A DNA stretch of 14,506 nucleotides from Chloroflexota bacterium (lineage in GTDB: Bacteria > Chloroflexota > Dehalococcoidia > Lucifugimonadales > Australimonadaceae): the NCBI GenBank assembly GCA_026713505.1, contig JAPOOH010000013.1, positions 1-14,506 of the forward strand. The letters run 5' to 3'. How positions within the stretch are numbered: position 1 is the first letter of the stretch; the number at the start of each line of letters is the position of its first letter. The notes under the pieces were generated by a model. It was not told the origin of the DNA and made no database searches. It saw nothing but the letters and a program-made list of their open reading frames with translations. Positions 1-12,215 of the stretch are shown in pieces. Made by a program: the position numbers and the translations under genes.

Positions 1-2132
<2,132 letters not shown>

Positions 2133-2140
2133 CGTATGCC

Positions 2141-2863
2141 ATGGAGACGACCGTTGCGCAGCGCCCAACACCGTTGTCCACACCCTCTCCTGGCGAGCCG
2201 CACGCCCCGGCGAACGGAACGATAGGACGGTTCCGCGGCGCACTCGCCGCCGGCACGCCCTGGCCGGAGGCGCTCCTCACCGCGGTCGGCGAATGGAGCG
2301 CTCCGTCCGAGACCGTCGACGGCGTCCGGCTCGACTACCTCATCGGGGGTGAGGCGTTCGACTGGCTCGTGCTGGCCGAACGCCTCCTGCGCGAGGCCCC
2401 CGCGGGCCGCATCCCGCGCGCCGACGTGGAGCGGCTGCTCTTCGAAGGCGCGCTCCCGGAAGCCATGAGCGAGGCCCGGTTCAAGAGCCTGCTCGGCCCG
2501 GAGAAGTACCGCGCGCACCTCAACCACTTCTACGGCGTCGTCGTTGAGGAGGCCCTCTGGCACGCCGTCGAGCGCGAGGTCGAGAAGGAGCGCAACGCGC
2601 ACGGCCTACAGCACCCCTTCGGTGTTCAGAACCTCATCTCGGAGCGGCTCTACCGCGCCGAGCTCATGCCGCTCCTCCGGCAGTTCCAGCGCGAGCACGG
2701 CCGGAAACCCCACGTGCGCCTGACCCTGGCTGAGTCTCACGCTTTCACGTACTGGCTCTTCAAGCGGCGCATCGCCAATTCGGACCAGGCCCGCATCGCC
2801 AGCGACACGCGCAAGGGCCTCCGCATGCTCAACGAGCTGCGCGAGGGCGCCGGCGTCGGCTAG
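2141..2863 (+). CDS. Conserved-looking hypothetical protein, 240 aa, downstream of secA
   Basis: I do not recognise this family. The ATG lies 8 nt after the secA stop, so it is probably cotranscribed with secA. There is no strong ribosome-binding site beyond GGAAGGG at the secA end, and the next Met is at residue 108, so this start is the most plausible. Residues 1-25 are Pro/Thr/Ser-rich and probably disordered. The rest is predicted mostly helical, soluble and charged, with a hydrophobic patch DYLIGGEAFDWLVLAERLL (65-83), a Glu/Arg-rich helix EEALWHAVEREVEKER (136-151) and an aromatic segment ESHAFTYWLFKRR (198-210). There is no signal peptide, transmembrane segment or Cys motif. Regular GC-rich codon use, and stop codons spaced as expected of a real gene, support it as coding. 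A role linked to secretion is only a guess from position. Confidence 0.8.
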   Translation: METTVAQRPTPLSTPSPGEPHAPANGTIGRFRGALAAGTPWPEALLTAVGEWSAPSETVDGVRLDYLIGGEAFDWLVLAERLLREAPAGRIPRADVERLLFEGALPEAMSEARFKSLLGPEKYRAHLNHFYGVVVEEALWHAVEREVEKERNAHGLQHPFGVQNLISERLYRAELMPLLRQFQREHGRKPHVRLTLAESHAFTYWLFKRRIANSDQARIASDTRKGLRMLNELREGAGVG

Positions 2864-2879
2864 GAAACAGAGATTTCGA

Positions 2880-2894
2880 GCGGGAGCGCCCCGC
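2880..2894. terminator. Small GC hairpin between convergent genes
   Basis: GCGGG (2880-2884) and CCCGC (2890-2894) form a 5-bp stem with a 5-nt loop in the 37-bp gap between the convergent 240-aa gene and MFS-1. It could slow RNA polymerase from either side. There is no T-tract on either strand, so calling it a terminator is weak inference. Confidence 0.25.
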
Positions 2895-2900
2895 GGGACG

Positions 2901-4187
2901 TCAGGCCTTGGCCTGCGCCTGCTCCGGCGGCGCTTCCGGCAGGGTGATGGCGCCGCGCTTGCGGTGCTTGCCCGCCGTCTCCGCAGCCAGGTAGGCGAAC
3001 ACCACGACGGTCACCGTCCACAGCACCGCGTTGAAGCCGAACGCTGCGTGGTAGGAGTGCACGGAGAGGAGGGTCATCGACACCACCGGCCCGACCATCC
3101 CCGCCGCGTCGCCGAACGTCCGGAACAAGCCTATGGCCATCCCCCGCATCCCGGAGGGCGCCAGGTCGGCGACATAGGCGACGGGCGCCTGGCCGCTCCA
3201 CCCCTGGGCGATATGCAGCAGGAAGAACGCCGCGAGGAACGGCCCCAGCGTATCCGCGAACGGCACCCAGGCGATGGCGATGCCCGTGACGATCCCGGCA
3301 GGCACGATGATGATCTTCCTGCCAAACTTGTCGGACACCGTTCCAGCCGGGTAGATGAGTATCCCGTGCATGAGCGACGAGAAGGTGAAGAGCAGTCCGA
3401 TAGCCCCCGGCCCCATCTCCAGTATGTCGTTTACGAATGCCGGTATGAGCGTCGTGAACATCCCTCCGCGCAGGAAGAACGCCGAGAATCCGAGTATGCA
3501 CACCATCAGGAAGCTCGTGTCCCGCAACAGGAAGCGTGCGCCGCGCGGCGAGTTGCTGTGACGAGCGTGCGCCACCGAACCCTCGCTCCCCGGCTGCGGC
3601 CGCGTCTCCGGCAGCCGCACGATGCCCCACAACGCGAACACGAGCACGAAGATACCGGAGACGTAGAACGGCGCACGCGTCCCGAACACCTCGCCGATCA
3701 GCCCGCCCAGCGCCGGGCTGCCCGTCCCCACAATGAGTTGCAGCCCGTGCATTAGCCCCAGCACGCGTCCACGGTTCTCCACCGTGCTCAGGTCCGCCGC
3801 CACGACGTTGGCCATTACGATGGTCATGGAACTGGCCACGCCGCACAGAAACCGGAGCGCGAGGAACGTCGGTACGTCCTGGGCGAAACCGCCCAGCGTG
3901 GCGAACAGCGCGACCCCCAGTCCTCCGATCGTGATGATCCACTTCCGTCCCACCTTGTCCGACAGCACGCCCGCGGGGATGTTCGTAATGAACCGGCCCA
4001 CGGCGTAAAGGGAGAACGTGAGTCCGAGCGCGAAGAAGCTCCCGCCGATCAGCTCCATGAACCTCGGGATCACCGGCGTTATGATCATCATCGAGGCGTG
4101 AGCCGACGCAATCAGCCCACCGGCGATGACGACAAGCTCCAGCCGGAGGCCACCCGTGATAGCGCGTTTCGAGGGTACGAGCCGCAT
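2901..4187 (-). CDS. Major facilitator superfamily transporter (MFS-1), 12-TM type
   Basis: A secondary transporter of the inner membrane, 428 aa, the usual MFS length. Hydrophobic segments alternate with short loops throughout. The MFS signature motif A appears twice, GVLSDKVGRK in loop 2-3 (73-82) and GTVSDKFGRK in loop 8-9 (282-291), which fits two six-helix halves. The central loop (about 194-222) is polar. The N-terminus is short and basic before the first helix (about 17-40). The ATG start is preceded by no clear Shine-Dalgarno sequence, but by a perfect 8-bp inverted repeat that ends 7 nt before it. The gene lies 82 bp downstream of valS on the same strand and converges with the 240-aa gene. 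The substrate cannot be read from the sequence; drug or metabolite efflux is common for such proteins. Confidence 0.9.
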   Translation of the reverse strand: MRLVPSKRAITGGLRLELVVIAGGLIASAHASMMIITPVIPRFMELIGGSFFALGLTFSLYAVGRFITNIPAGVLSDKVGRKWIITIGGLGVALFATLGGFAQDVPTFLALRFLCGVASSMTIVMANVVAADLSTVENRGRVLGLMHGLQLIVGTGSPALGGLIGEVFGTRAPFYVSGIFVLVFALWGIVRLPETRPQPGSEGSVAHARHSNSPRGARFLLRDTSFLMVCILGFSAFFLRGGMFTTLIPAFVNDILEMGPGAIGLLFTFSSLMHGILIYPAGTVSDKFGRKIIIVPAGIVTGIAIAWVPFADTLGPFLAAFFLLHIAQGWSGQAPVAYVADLAPSGMRGMAIGLFRTFGDAAGMVGPVVSMTLLSVHSYHAAFGFNAVLWTVTVVVFAYLAAETAGKHRKRGAITLPEAPPEQAQAKA

Positions 4188-4194
4188 CGCCTAC

Positions 4195-4229
4195 GGGCCG
4201 CTCACGGCGTCTGCGCTCGTCAGCGGCCC
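4195..4229 (-). promoter_or_regulatory. Inverted repeat in the leader of MFS-1
   Basis: GGGCCGCT (4195-4202) and AGCGGCCC (4222-4229) are perfect reverse complements separated by 19 nt, in the 82-bp gap between the valS stop and the MFS-1 ATG. In the minus-strand transcript the hairpin ends 7 nt before the ATG, where a ribosome-binding site would lie. It has no following T-tract. It could control MFS-1 translation, act as an operator, or protect the valS 3' end. The hairpin is seen; its function is inferred. Confidence 0.4.
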
Positions 4230-4269
4230 CCGGCCTTCCAAGCCCGTATGCGCCCCCATACCGATGGGA

Positions 4270-6963
<2,694 letters not shown>

Positions 6964-7001
6964 GCGTGGGGGCTCCGGGAACGCTGGGCTTTGGAGTCTC
7001 C

Positions 7002-7010
7002 ATGTTAGCA
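7002..7010 (-). promoter_or_regulatory. Extended -10-like element for valS
   Basis: On the minus strand this reads TGCTAACAT, a TG-N extended -10 with hexamer TAACAT. Transcription would start near 6995, leaving a leader of about 31 nt that contains the valS Shine-Dalgarno GGAG. There is no good -35, which extended -10 promoters do not need. The same layout recurs upstream of three other genes in the window, which raises its credibility. Confidence 0.45.
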
Positions 7011-7064
7011 GACGGGACGCTCGGCCTGTGCGGGAACGCTGCTCCCTCTCCTCAGGCGAGGGGG

Positions 7065-7080
7065 TGCTATCCTGCTATCC
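7065..7080 (+). promoter_or_regulatory. Extended -10-like element, tandem copy, at the start of MFS-2
   Basis: TGCTATCCT (7065-7073) is an extended -10-like sequence. The unit GCTATCC occurs twice (7066-7072 and 7074-7080). Using the first copy, the transcript would begin at about 7080, directly before the GTG start at 7081. The only purine-rich stretch, GGCGAGGGGG (7055-7064), is 16 nt from the start, too far for an ordinary ribosome-binding site, so leaderless translation is likely. Confidence 0.4.
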
Positions 7081-8322
7081 GTGTCCGCCCCAGCGATCCG
7101 CCGCTCCGTCTCCTGGAAGACGAACCTCATTGCACTGTGGTTTGCTCAGGTTGGAACTACCCTCGGATTCTCCTTCACCTTCCCCTTCTACCCGCTCTTC
7201 TTCGAGGAGTTGGGTGGACTGAGCACCGAACGAGCCGCGTTCTGGGCCGGGCTGGCCGGGTGGGTGTTCGGCCTGGGCATGGGACTCTCCAGTCCCGTCT
7301 GGGGGATCCTGGGGGACCGGTTCGGACGGAAGCTGAACGTTCTCCGCGCTCTCATCCTCGGTGGACTCTTCCTTGCCCTCTCAGGCTTCTCACAGACGCC
7401 GCTGCAACTCCTCCTTACCCGTTTCGTCATCGGCACCACCAGCGCCGTAATACCGACGATCATGGCCCTTGTGGCTGCGCATACCCCCAGGGAGCGCCTT
7501 CCCTTCGCCGCAGGCATCATCCAGTCAGGACTCTTCTTCGGCGTTGCGCTCGGCCCACTCTTCGGAGGCATGATCTACGACGCTTTCGGCGTCAGGGCCG
7601 CCTTCATCGCGACTGGCGCGGCCCTGTGGTGTTCTGCCGTCATCGTCATCTTCCTCGTGCATGAGGACTTTCATCGCCCGGAATCCGCCACAGGCCTCAC
7701 TCAGCCGTTCGTCGACCTCTGGCGGCTGAGCACATCTCGATCGATGCTTCCGCTCTACGCCATCGTCTTTCTCGTGCTTGCCTCGCACCTCATGATCCAG
7801 CCAGCCATCCCTGGACTCGTCGGCGTAGTCAAGGGCGTTGCCCCTTCCGGCACCGACTCAGGCATCGTGTTCGCAGCAGGCGGAGTTGCCTCTTCAATCT
7901 CGTCCGTTGCGATGGGCTGGCTTGCTCCGAAGGTCGGGCTGCAGCGCGTGTTCATAATCGGAGCGTTGCTTTCGGCATTTGCAGCCCTTGTCCCCTACTT
8001 CGCAAGCGACTATCTCACCCTTGCCGCAGGGTTCGCCGCCATCGCGCTGTTCTCCGGCGGCCTCTCCGGGCTCGTTAACGGCCTCATCGCGCTACGTTCC
8101 CCCAGCGGACAGCACGGAGCCGCGTTCGGTTCGGCACAGTTCGCGCACGCGTTCGGCGTTGCGCTCGGGCCACTTGCCGGTGGCGGGATGGTCGTCGCCT
8201 GGGGGTTGCGGAGTGTATTCCTCCTGGAGGTTGCCAGCTTCATCCTGGTCTTGCTGGTCGTGGCCACGCTGCTCGGCGCCCGCAGCGGCCGAGAGGAGCA
8301 AGTCGCGGGTCGCCACTCGTAA
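7081..8322 (+). CDS. Major facilitator superfamily transporter (MFS-2)
   Basis: Inner-membrane secondary transporter, 413 aa, with alternating hydrophobic helices along its whole length. Motif A, GILGDRFGRK, lies in loop 2-3 (75-84). The first helix, NLIALWFAQVGTTLGFSFTF (15-34), and FPFYPLFFEELGG resemble the N-terminus of MdtG-like multidrug efflux proteins. A Gly-rich helix 5, FGVALGPLFGG, fits the motif C seen in antiporters. The second half lacks a good motif A, as is common. The start is GTG at 7081, and a GTG at 7064 is out of frame. It diverges from valS, and coaX follows after 18 bp on the same strand. Drug or metabolite export is the family-based guess. A pantothenate-related role would be suggested only by the coaX neighbour. 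Confidence 0.9.
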   Translation: MSAPAIRRSVSWKTNLIALWFAQVGTTLGFSFTFPFYPLFFEELGGLSTERAAFWAGLAGWVFGLGMGLSSPVWGILGDRFGRKLNVLRALILGGLFLALSGFSQTPLQLLLTRFVIGTTSAVIPTIMALVAAHTPRERLPFAAGIIQSGLFFGVALGPLFGGMIYDAFGVRAAFIATGAALWCSAVIVIFLVHEDFHRPESATGLTQPFVDLWRLSTSRSMLPLYAIVFLVLASHLMIQPAIPGLVGVVKGVAPSGTDSGIVFAAGGVASSISSVAMGWLAPKVGLQRVFIIGALLSAFAALVPYFASDYLTLAAGFAAIALFSGGLSGLVNGLIALRSPSGQHGAAFGSAQFAHAFGVALGPLAGGGMVVAWGLRSVFLLEVASFILVLLVVATLLGARSGREEQVAGRHS

Positions 8323-8328
8323 GAGGCG

Positions 8329-8334
8329 TATAAT
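8329..8334 (+). promoter_or_regulatory. Perfect -10 box (TATAAT) for leaderless coaX transcript
   Basis: TATAAT sits in the 18-bp gap between MFS-2 and coaX. The sixth base is 7 nt before the A of the coaX ATG, so the expected transcription start is that A itself. coaX has no Shine-Dalgarno at normal distance (AGAGG is about 14 nt away). An A+T-only hexamer is conspicuous in this GC-rich context. No -35 or TG extension is visible. Readthrough from MFS-2 may add to expression. Confidence 0.5.
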
Positions 8335-8340
8335 CTCCCC

Positions 8341-9135
8341 ATGCTCCTGACGCTGGACATTGGCAACACCAACATCACCATCGGCGCATTCGACGGTGAT
8401 GACCTCGTGGCGAGTTGGCGGCTCTCCACCGACTCGCGGCGGCTCACGGACGAGTACGCCCTGCAACTCCGCGAGCTGCTGCCGTTGAAAGGCGTAGCCA
8501 TCGGTGACGTGACCGACGCCGCACTCTGCAGCGTTGTCCCTCCCCTTACAAGCGTGTTCGAGGAGGTAACGCGGTCGCTCTTCTCCTGCGATCCGGTCGT
8601 TGTCGGCGCGGGGACGCGCACCGGTATCCGCATCCAGTACCAGAGCCCGCACGACGTGGGCGCGGACCGTGTAGTGGACGCAGCAGCCGCCCTCCACTAC
8701 TACGGCGGACCTGCCATCATCGTCGACCTCGGCACCGCCACGGTCTTCGATGCGGTGACGGCGGACGGCGACTACCTCGGTGGGGCGATCTCCGTCGGTG
8801 TCGGCCTCGCAGGCGATGCGCTCGCGGCCAACACGTCCATGCTGCGCCGGGTAGACCTCACCGCGCCGGAGCACGCAATCGGCAAGAACACGTCGGCCTC
8901 CATCAATTCAGGGCTTGTGTTCGGCTTTGCCGGACTCGTCGAATCGATGGTGCGCCGTTTCCGCGACGAGATGGAAGCGCCGGACGCGACCGTCGTCGGC
9001 ACCGGCGGCCTGGTGCCGCTCATCGCCGGGCAGACCTCCATCTTCGACGTGGTCGACCCGGAGCTGACGCTGCGCGGTCTGCGCCATATCTTCAACCTGA
9101 ACCGTGAGCCCGCCCAGACGGGAGGCGCGCGATGA
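8341..9135 (+). CDS. coaX: Type III pantothenate kinase
   Basis: Phosphorylates pantothenate to 4'-phosphopantothenate, the first step of coenzyme A synthesis. CoaX enzymes belong to the ASKHA fold, are not feedback-inhibited by CoA and usually need a monovalent cation. The protein is 264 aa, the family norm. The phosphate-binding motif DIGNTN is at 6-11, GADR with the likely catalytic Asp at 107-110, the second phosphate motif DLGTATVFD at 129-137, GKNTSASINSG at 181-191, TGG at 221-223 and the C-terminal LTLRGL at 242-247. The ATG at 8341 places DIGNTN at the expected distance from the N-terminus. The stop overlaps the coaBC start (ATGA, 9132-9135), so the two are translationally coupled and cover successive parts of the pathway. 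Confidence 0.97.
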   Translation: MLLTLDIGNTNITIGAFDGDDLVASWRLSTDSRRLTDEYALQLRELLPLKGVAIGDVTDAALCSVVPPLTSVFEEVTRSLFSCDPVVVGAGTRTGIRIQYQSPHDVGADRVVDAAAALHYYGGPAIIVDLGTATVFDAVTADGDYLGGAISVGVGLAGDALAANTSMLRRVDLTAPEHAIGKNTSASINSGLVFGFAGLVESMVRRFRDEMEAPDATVVGTGGLVPLIAGQTSIFDVVDPELTLRGLRHIFNLNREPAQTGGAR

Positions 9136-10346
9136 GCGGCCCCTTCCAGGGCAAGCGTGTCCTCCTGGGCGTAAGCGGCAGCATCGCCGCCTACAAGGCG
9201 GCGGACCTCGCCAGCAAGCTCACCCAGCGGGGCACGGAAGTGGACGTGCTGATGACCTACTCCGCAACCCGGTTCGTCACACCACTCACCTTCCGCAGCG
9301 TCACCCACAGGCCCGTGCTCACCGACCTGTTTGACCCCGATTCGCCAGAGGCCATCGAGCACGTCGCGTTGGCACAAGCTGCCGACGTGCTTGTCGTCGC
9401 TCCCGCTACCGCCCACATGCTTGCGAAGCTGGCGCTCGGACTCGCGGACGACCCCATCAGCGTTACCGCGCTTGCAACCTGGGCTCCCATACTCGTCGCG
9501 CCTGCGATGGACGCGAACATGTGGGAGCACCCGGCTGTCCAGCAGAACGTGCGAACGCTCCGGGAGCGTGGAGTTGTCATCATCGGTCCAGGCGAGGGCA
9601 GGCTCGCCTCCGGGCTAACGGGATGGGGGCGGCTCGTTGAGACGCCGGAACTGCTCGGTCATATCGCACTGACGCTCGGCGCGAATGGGGACCTGAGCGG
9701 GCGGAGCATCGTCGTCAGCGCGGGCGGCACCCAGGAGCCGCTGGACCCCGTGCGCGTGCTCACGAATCGATCCTCCGGCAAGATGGGCTACGCCGTAGCT
9801 GAGGCCGCGCGGGACCGGGGCGCCAACGTGACCCTCGTCACCGCGCCCGTTGCACTCGACCCGCCTGTCGGGGTTCGCGTCGAAGGTGCCGCTACCGCGG
9901 AGCAGATGCGCAACGCCGTGCAGGAGGCCGCTCTCTCCGCCGACGCGCTTGTGATGGCCGCAGCGGTGGCGGACTACCGCCCCGCGAGGCCGAGCCGGGA
10001 GAAGCTGAAGAAGGAAGCTATGGCAGACCTGGCCGTCGCGCTTGAGCGCACGGAAGACATCATCGCCTCCGCTCCGGACGGCATCGTGAGGGTCGCCTTC
10101 GCAGCAGAGAGCAGCGATCTGCTGAAAAATGCCCGCGCCAAGCTCCATGGCAAGAGCGTGGATCTCGTCGCCGCAAACGACATCACACTCCCAGACGCAG
10201 GATTCGGCGCGGAAGACAACAAGGTCTGGCTCGTGGACGAAGGCGGCGACACCGAACTGCCCCTCATGGCGAAATACGATGTAGCGATGGCGATCCTGGA
10301 CCGTGTTGTTGCATTGCTGAACGCACGGCGCCCGAGACGGGGATAG
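9132..10346 (+). CDS. coaBC: Bifunctional phosphopantothenoylcysteine decarboxylase / phosphopantothenate-cysteine ligase
   Basis: Joins cysteine to 4'-phosphopantothenate (CoaB) and decarboxylates the product to 4'-phosphopantetheine (CoaC, FMN-dependent); 404 aa, the usual fused length. CoaC occupies about 1-185: the FMN-site motif GVSGSIAAYKAADL (13-26), the catalytic His77 in EHVALAQAADVLVVAPATA, and PAMDANMW (124-131). CoaB follows: SAGGTQEPLDPVR (196-208), NRSSGKMGYA (212-221), AAAVADYRPA with KLKK, and VAANDI (346-351). Two CoaC positions differ from the E. coli enzyme: Asp127 replaces Asn of PXMNXXMW, and Ser160 replaces the active-site Cys of the ACGD flap. A strong GGGAGG lies 6 nt before the ATG inside coaX. 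The next gene starts 2 nt after the stop. Confidence 0.96.
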   Translation: MSGPFQGKRVLLGVSGSIAAYKAADLASKLTQRGTEVDVLMTYSATRFVTPLTFRSVTHRPVLTDLFDPDSPEAIEHVALAQAADVLVVAPATAHMLAKLALGLADDPISVTALATWAPILVAPAMDANMWEHPAVQQNVRTLRERGVVIIGPGEGRLASGLTGWGRLVETPELLGHIALTLGANGDLSGRSIVVSAGGTQEPLDPVRVLTNRSSGKMGYAVAEAARDRGANVTLVTAPVALDPPVGVRVEGAATAEQMRNAVQEAALSADALVMAAAVADYRPARPSREKLKKEAMADLAVALERTEDIIASAPDGIVRVAFAAESSDLLKNARAKLHGKSVDLVAANDITLPDAGFGAEDNKVWLVDEGGDTELPLMAKYDVAMAILDRVVALLNARRPRRG

Positions 10347-10348
10347 GC

Positions 10349-10654
10349 GTGGACCTCCTCATCGTTCTCGGTGTCATCGCTGCCCCTATCGCACTCGGCG
10401 TCTGGTACTACCAAGCGTATCGCGAGGCCCGGATCTGGAAGGAAGTGCACGCCGCATGGGGACTCGAACAACAACTCCATGCTGTTGCCATCTACACCGA
10501 ACTGACCCGCCAAGGCATCCGCGCGCAACTCAAGACATCCGGCACGTTCGAGAAGATGATGCGTCCGATTACGCGGCCCCACGCATCCATCCGTGTCCGC
10601 CGTGAGGACTTCGACTCTGCTGTCAGGACTATCCACTCCCTCACGCGGGGATAG
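10349..10654 (+). CDS. Small membrane-anchored protein with a DUF2007-like C-terminal half
   Basis: A 101-aa protein starting at GTG, 2 nt after the coaBC stop and so probably coupled to it. Residues 3-21 form one hydrophobic helix, with charged residues after it (YREARIWKEVH), predicting a short N-terminal anchor and a cytosolic domain. The domain pattern, an alpha helix ending in TELTRQGIRAQL (50-61), a variable loop, then a strand and helix ASIRVRREDFDSAVRTI (79-95), resembles the ferredoxin-like DUF2007 'signal-transducing' domain. That match is by pattern only. The stop lies 7 bp from the stop of convergent nnr. Its place at the end of the CoA operon hints at a link, but no function can be claimed. 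Confidence 0.75.
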   Translation: MDLLIVLGVIAAPIALGVWYYQAYREARIWKEVHAAWGLEQQLHAVAIYTELTRQGIRAQLKTSGTFEKMMRPITRPHASIRVRREDFDSAVRTIHSLTRG

Positions 10655-10661
10655 CCCACCC

Positions 10662-12215
10662 CTAACGTGAGCGCGTGTCTTCGGTCACGCGCGGAAGCAG
10701 GGTGAGAAGGTCGCTCGCCAGCATCCCGCTGCTGCCGTTGGAGGCGCGCCAGCGCTCCGCAGCCGCCCCATGCAGGTACACACCTGCCACTGCAGCCTCG
10801 TAGCGATCCATCCCTTGAGCCAGCAGACCACCGATGACGCCTGCCAGCACGTCGCCCGATCCCGCCGTGGCGAGCGCGGGATTCGCGAACGGGCTGAGCG
10901 CAATGCGGCCGTCCGGCGCCGCCACTACTGTGTGAGCGCCCTTGAGCACCACCACTTGCCCCCACAGTTCCGCCGACGCTGCCGCTGCGCCCTTCCTGTC
11001 CTCCTGCACTTCATACGCTGCCCGTCCCAGAAGCCTCCCCATCTCGCCGGGGTGCGGAGTGAGCACCGCAGGGGCGGAGAGCATAGATGGCCAGCCGTAG
11101 ATGTTGGCCAGGATGTTCAACGCATCTGCGTCCAGCACCAGGGGCGTGTGCACGGCCGGTTCAGTCAGCACAAGCGAGCGCAGGAACGCAGCCGACGATT
11201 CGCCCGTGCCGAGTCCAGGACCGACCACGGCGGCCGAAGCCTCGTTCAGCGCCTCTCGGGCAATTCCCGCCGACTCCCCCGCAACCCCGCCGTCCGGGGT
11301 CTCCGCCAACGGCACGTGCACCTGCTCCAGGAGCCGCGCCGCCGCGATACGGCTCACGCTCTCCGGGGCTGCGAGGCTCACCAGCCCCGCTCCGACCCGG
11401 TAGGCCGACGACGACGCAAGCACCGGGGCACCGACGTACCGCCGATGCCCCCCAACGACAAGCACGCTCCCGAAGCTGCCCTTATGGCCGTCCGCATGCC
11501 GGGGCGGCAACAGGCTGCGCGACAGCGCGGTATCCATGAGATCGAGCGGAAGCCCAGCGTCCACGCCTTGCGGCAACCCGATGTGGAGCGTTTCTATCTC
11601 GCCGGCGTGCCCCGCTCCGGGAAACTGCAACAGGCCGACCTTGGGCGCGCCCAGCGCAAGCGTCATGTCCGCGGGGAAGCAGGCTTCGTCGCACTCGCCG
11701 GTATCGGCGTCGAGTCCGGTGGGCAGGTCGAGCGCGGCGAAGAGTGGGCGCTGGGGCTGCATCCGCATCTGCCCCACCGATTCGAAGATGGCGCGCAGGA
11801 TGGGATCGAGCCCCGGATGGGCACCGATGCCGAGCACCGCGTCGAGCACGAGGTCAGCGAGCGACAGGTAGCTCTCCAACTGCCAGCACTCGAGGTCTTC
11901 CGATGCCTCTACCACGCGGCAGCGCCGCTCGCGGCATTCCTCGTATTTGTCCTCACGCCGTCGCGCGGTCGTCATGTAGAGGGTTACCACCGCCCCCCAG
12001 TCCGCCAGGTAACGCGCCGCGACCATCCCGTCGCCGCCGTTGTTCCCCGGACCCACCAGCACGACGATGCGCTTGCTCCGCACACCGTCCAGCCGCCGCG
12101 CGACGCTGCGTGCAACCGCCAAGCCTGCGCTCTCCATCAGCGATTCCGCCGAGACCCCCGCATCCGCCGCACGCGACTCCAGCAGCCGCATTTCCTCAGA
12201 GGTGACGACCTTCAA
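10662..12215 (-). CDS. nnr: Bifunctional NAD(P)HX epimerase / ADP-dependent NAD(P)HX dehydratase
   Basis: Repairs hydrated NADH/NADPH: the N-terminal YjeF_N domain epimerizes NAD(P)HX and the C-terminal carbohydrate-kinase-like domain dehydrates the S form using ADP. The length of 517 aa fits the fused bacterial form. Visible motifs are GPGNNGGDG (55-63), DAVLGIG (125-131), DLPTGLDADTG (163-173), HKGSFGSVLVVGG (244-256), LTPHPGE (385-391), VVLKGAHTVV (422-431) and the catalytic ATAGSGDVLAG (449-459). The start is TTG at 12215, since the following residues KVVTSEEMR match the family N-terminus. The TTG overlaps the acpS stop as TTGA, so expression is coupled to acpS. It converges with the 101-aa gene, with only 7 bp between the stops. 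Confidence 0.96.
   Translation of the reverse strand: MKVVTSEEMRLLESRAADAGVSAESLMESAGLAVARSVARRLDGVRSKRIVVLVGPGNNGGDGMVAARYLADWGAVVTLYMTTARRREDKYEECRERRCRVVEASEDLECWQLESYLSLADLVLDAVLGIGAHPGLDPILRAIFESVGQMRMQPQRPLFAALDLPTGLDADTGECDEACFPADMTLALGAPKVGLLQFPGAGHAGEIETLHIGLPQGVDAGLPLDLMDTALSRSLLPPRHADGHKGSFGSVLVVGGHRRYVGAPVLASSSAYRVGAGLVSLAAPESVSRIAAARLLEQVHVPLAETPDGGVAGESAGIAREALNEASAAVVGPGLGTGESSAAFLRSLVLTEPAVHTPLVLDADALNILANIYGWPSMLSAPAVLTPHPGEMGRLLGRAAYEVQEDRKGAAAASAELWGQVVVLKGAHTVVAAPDGRIALSPFANPALATAGSGDVLAGVIGGLLAQGMDRYEAAVAGVYLHGAAAERWRASNGSSGMLASDLLTLLPRVTEDTRSR

Noticed and set aside
2860..3942. 360-aa open frame overlapping MFS-1 in another minus frame
   Set aside because: The overlapping frame of MFS-1 has transmembrane segments and two motif A copies; the alternative is Arg/Gly/Ala-rich with no family signal.
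6964..7080. T-box leader expected for an aminoacyl-tRNA synthetase gene
   Set aside because: The 117-bp gap has no T-box sequence, and the inferred leader is only about 31 nt.
10642..10677. Inverted repeat CACGCG...CGCGTG with GGGG...CCCC at the convergent stops
   Set aside because: The arms are not contiguous, there is no T-tract, and the parts lie inside or overlap two coding ends; this is expected by chance in GC-rich DNA.
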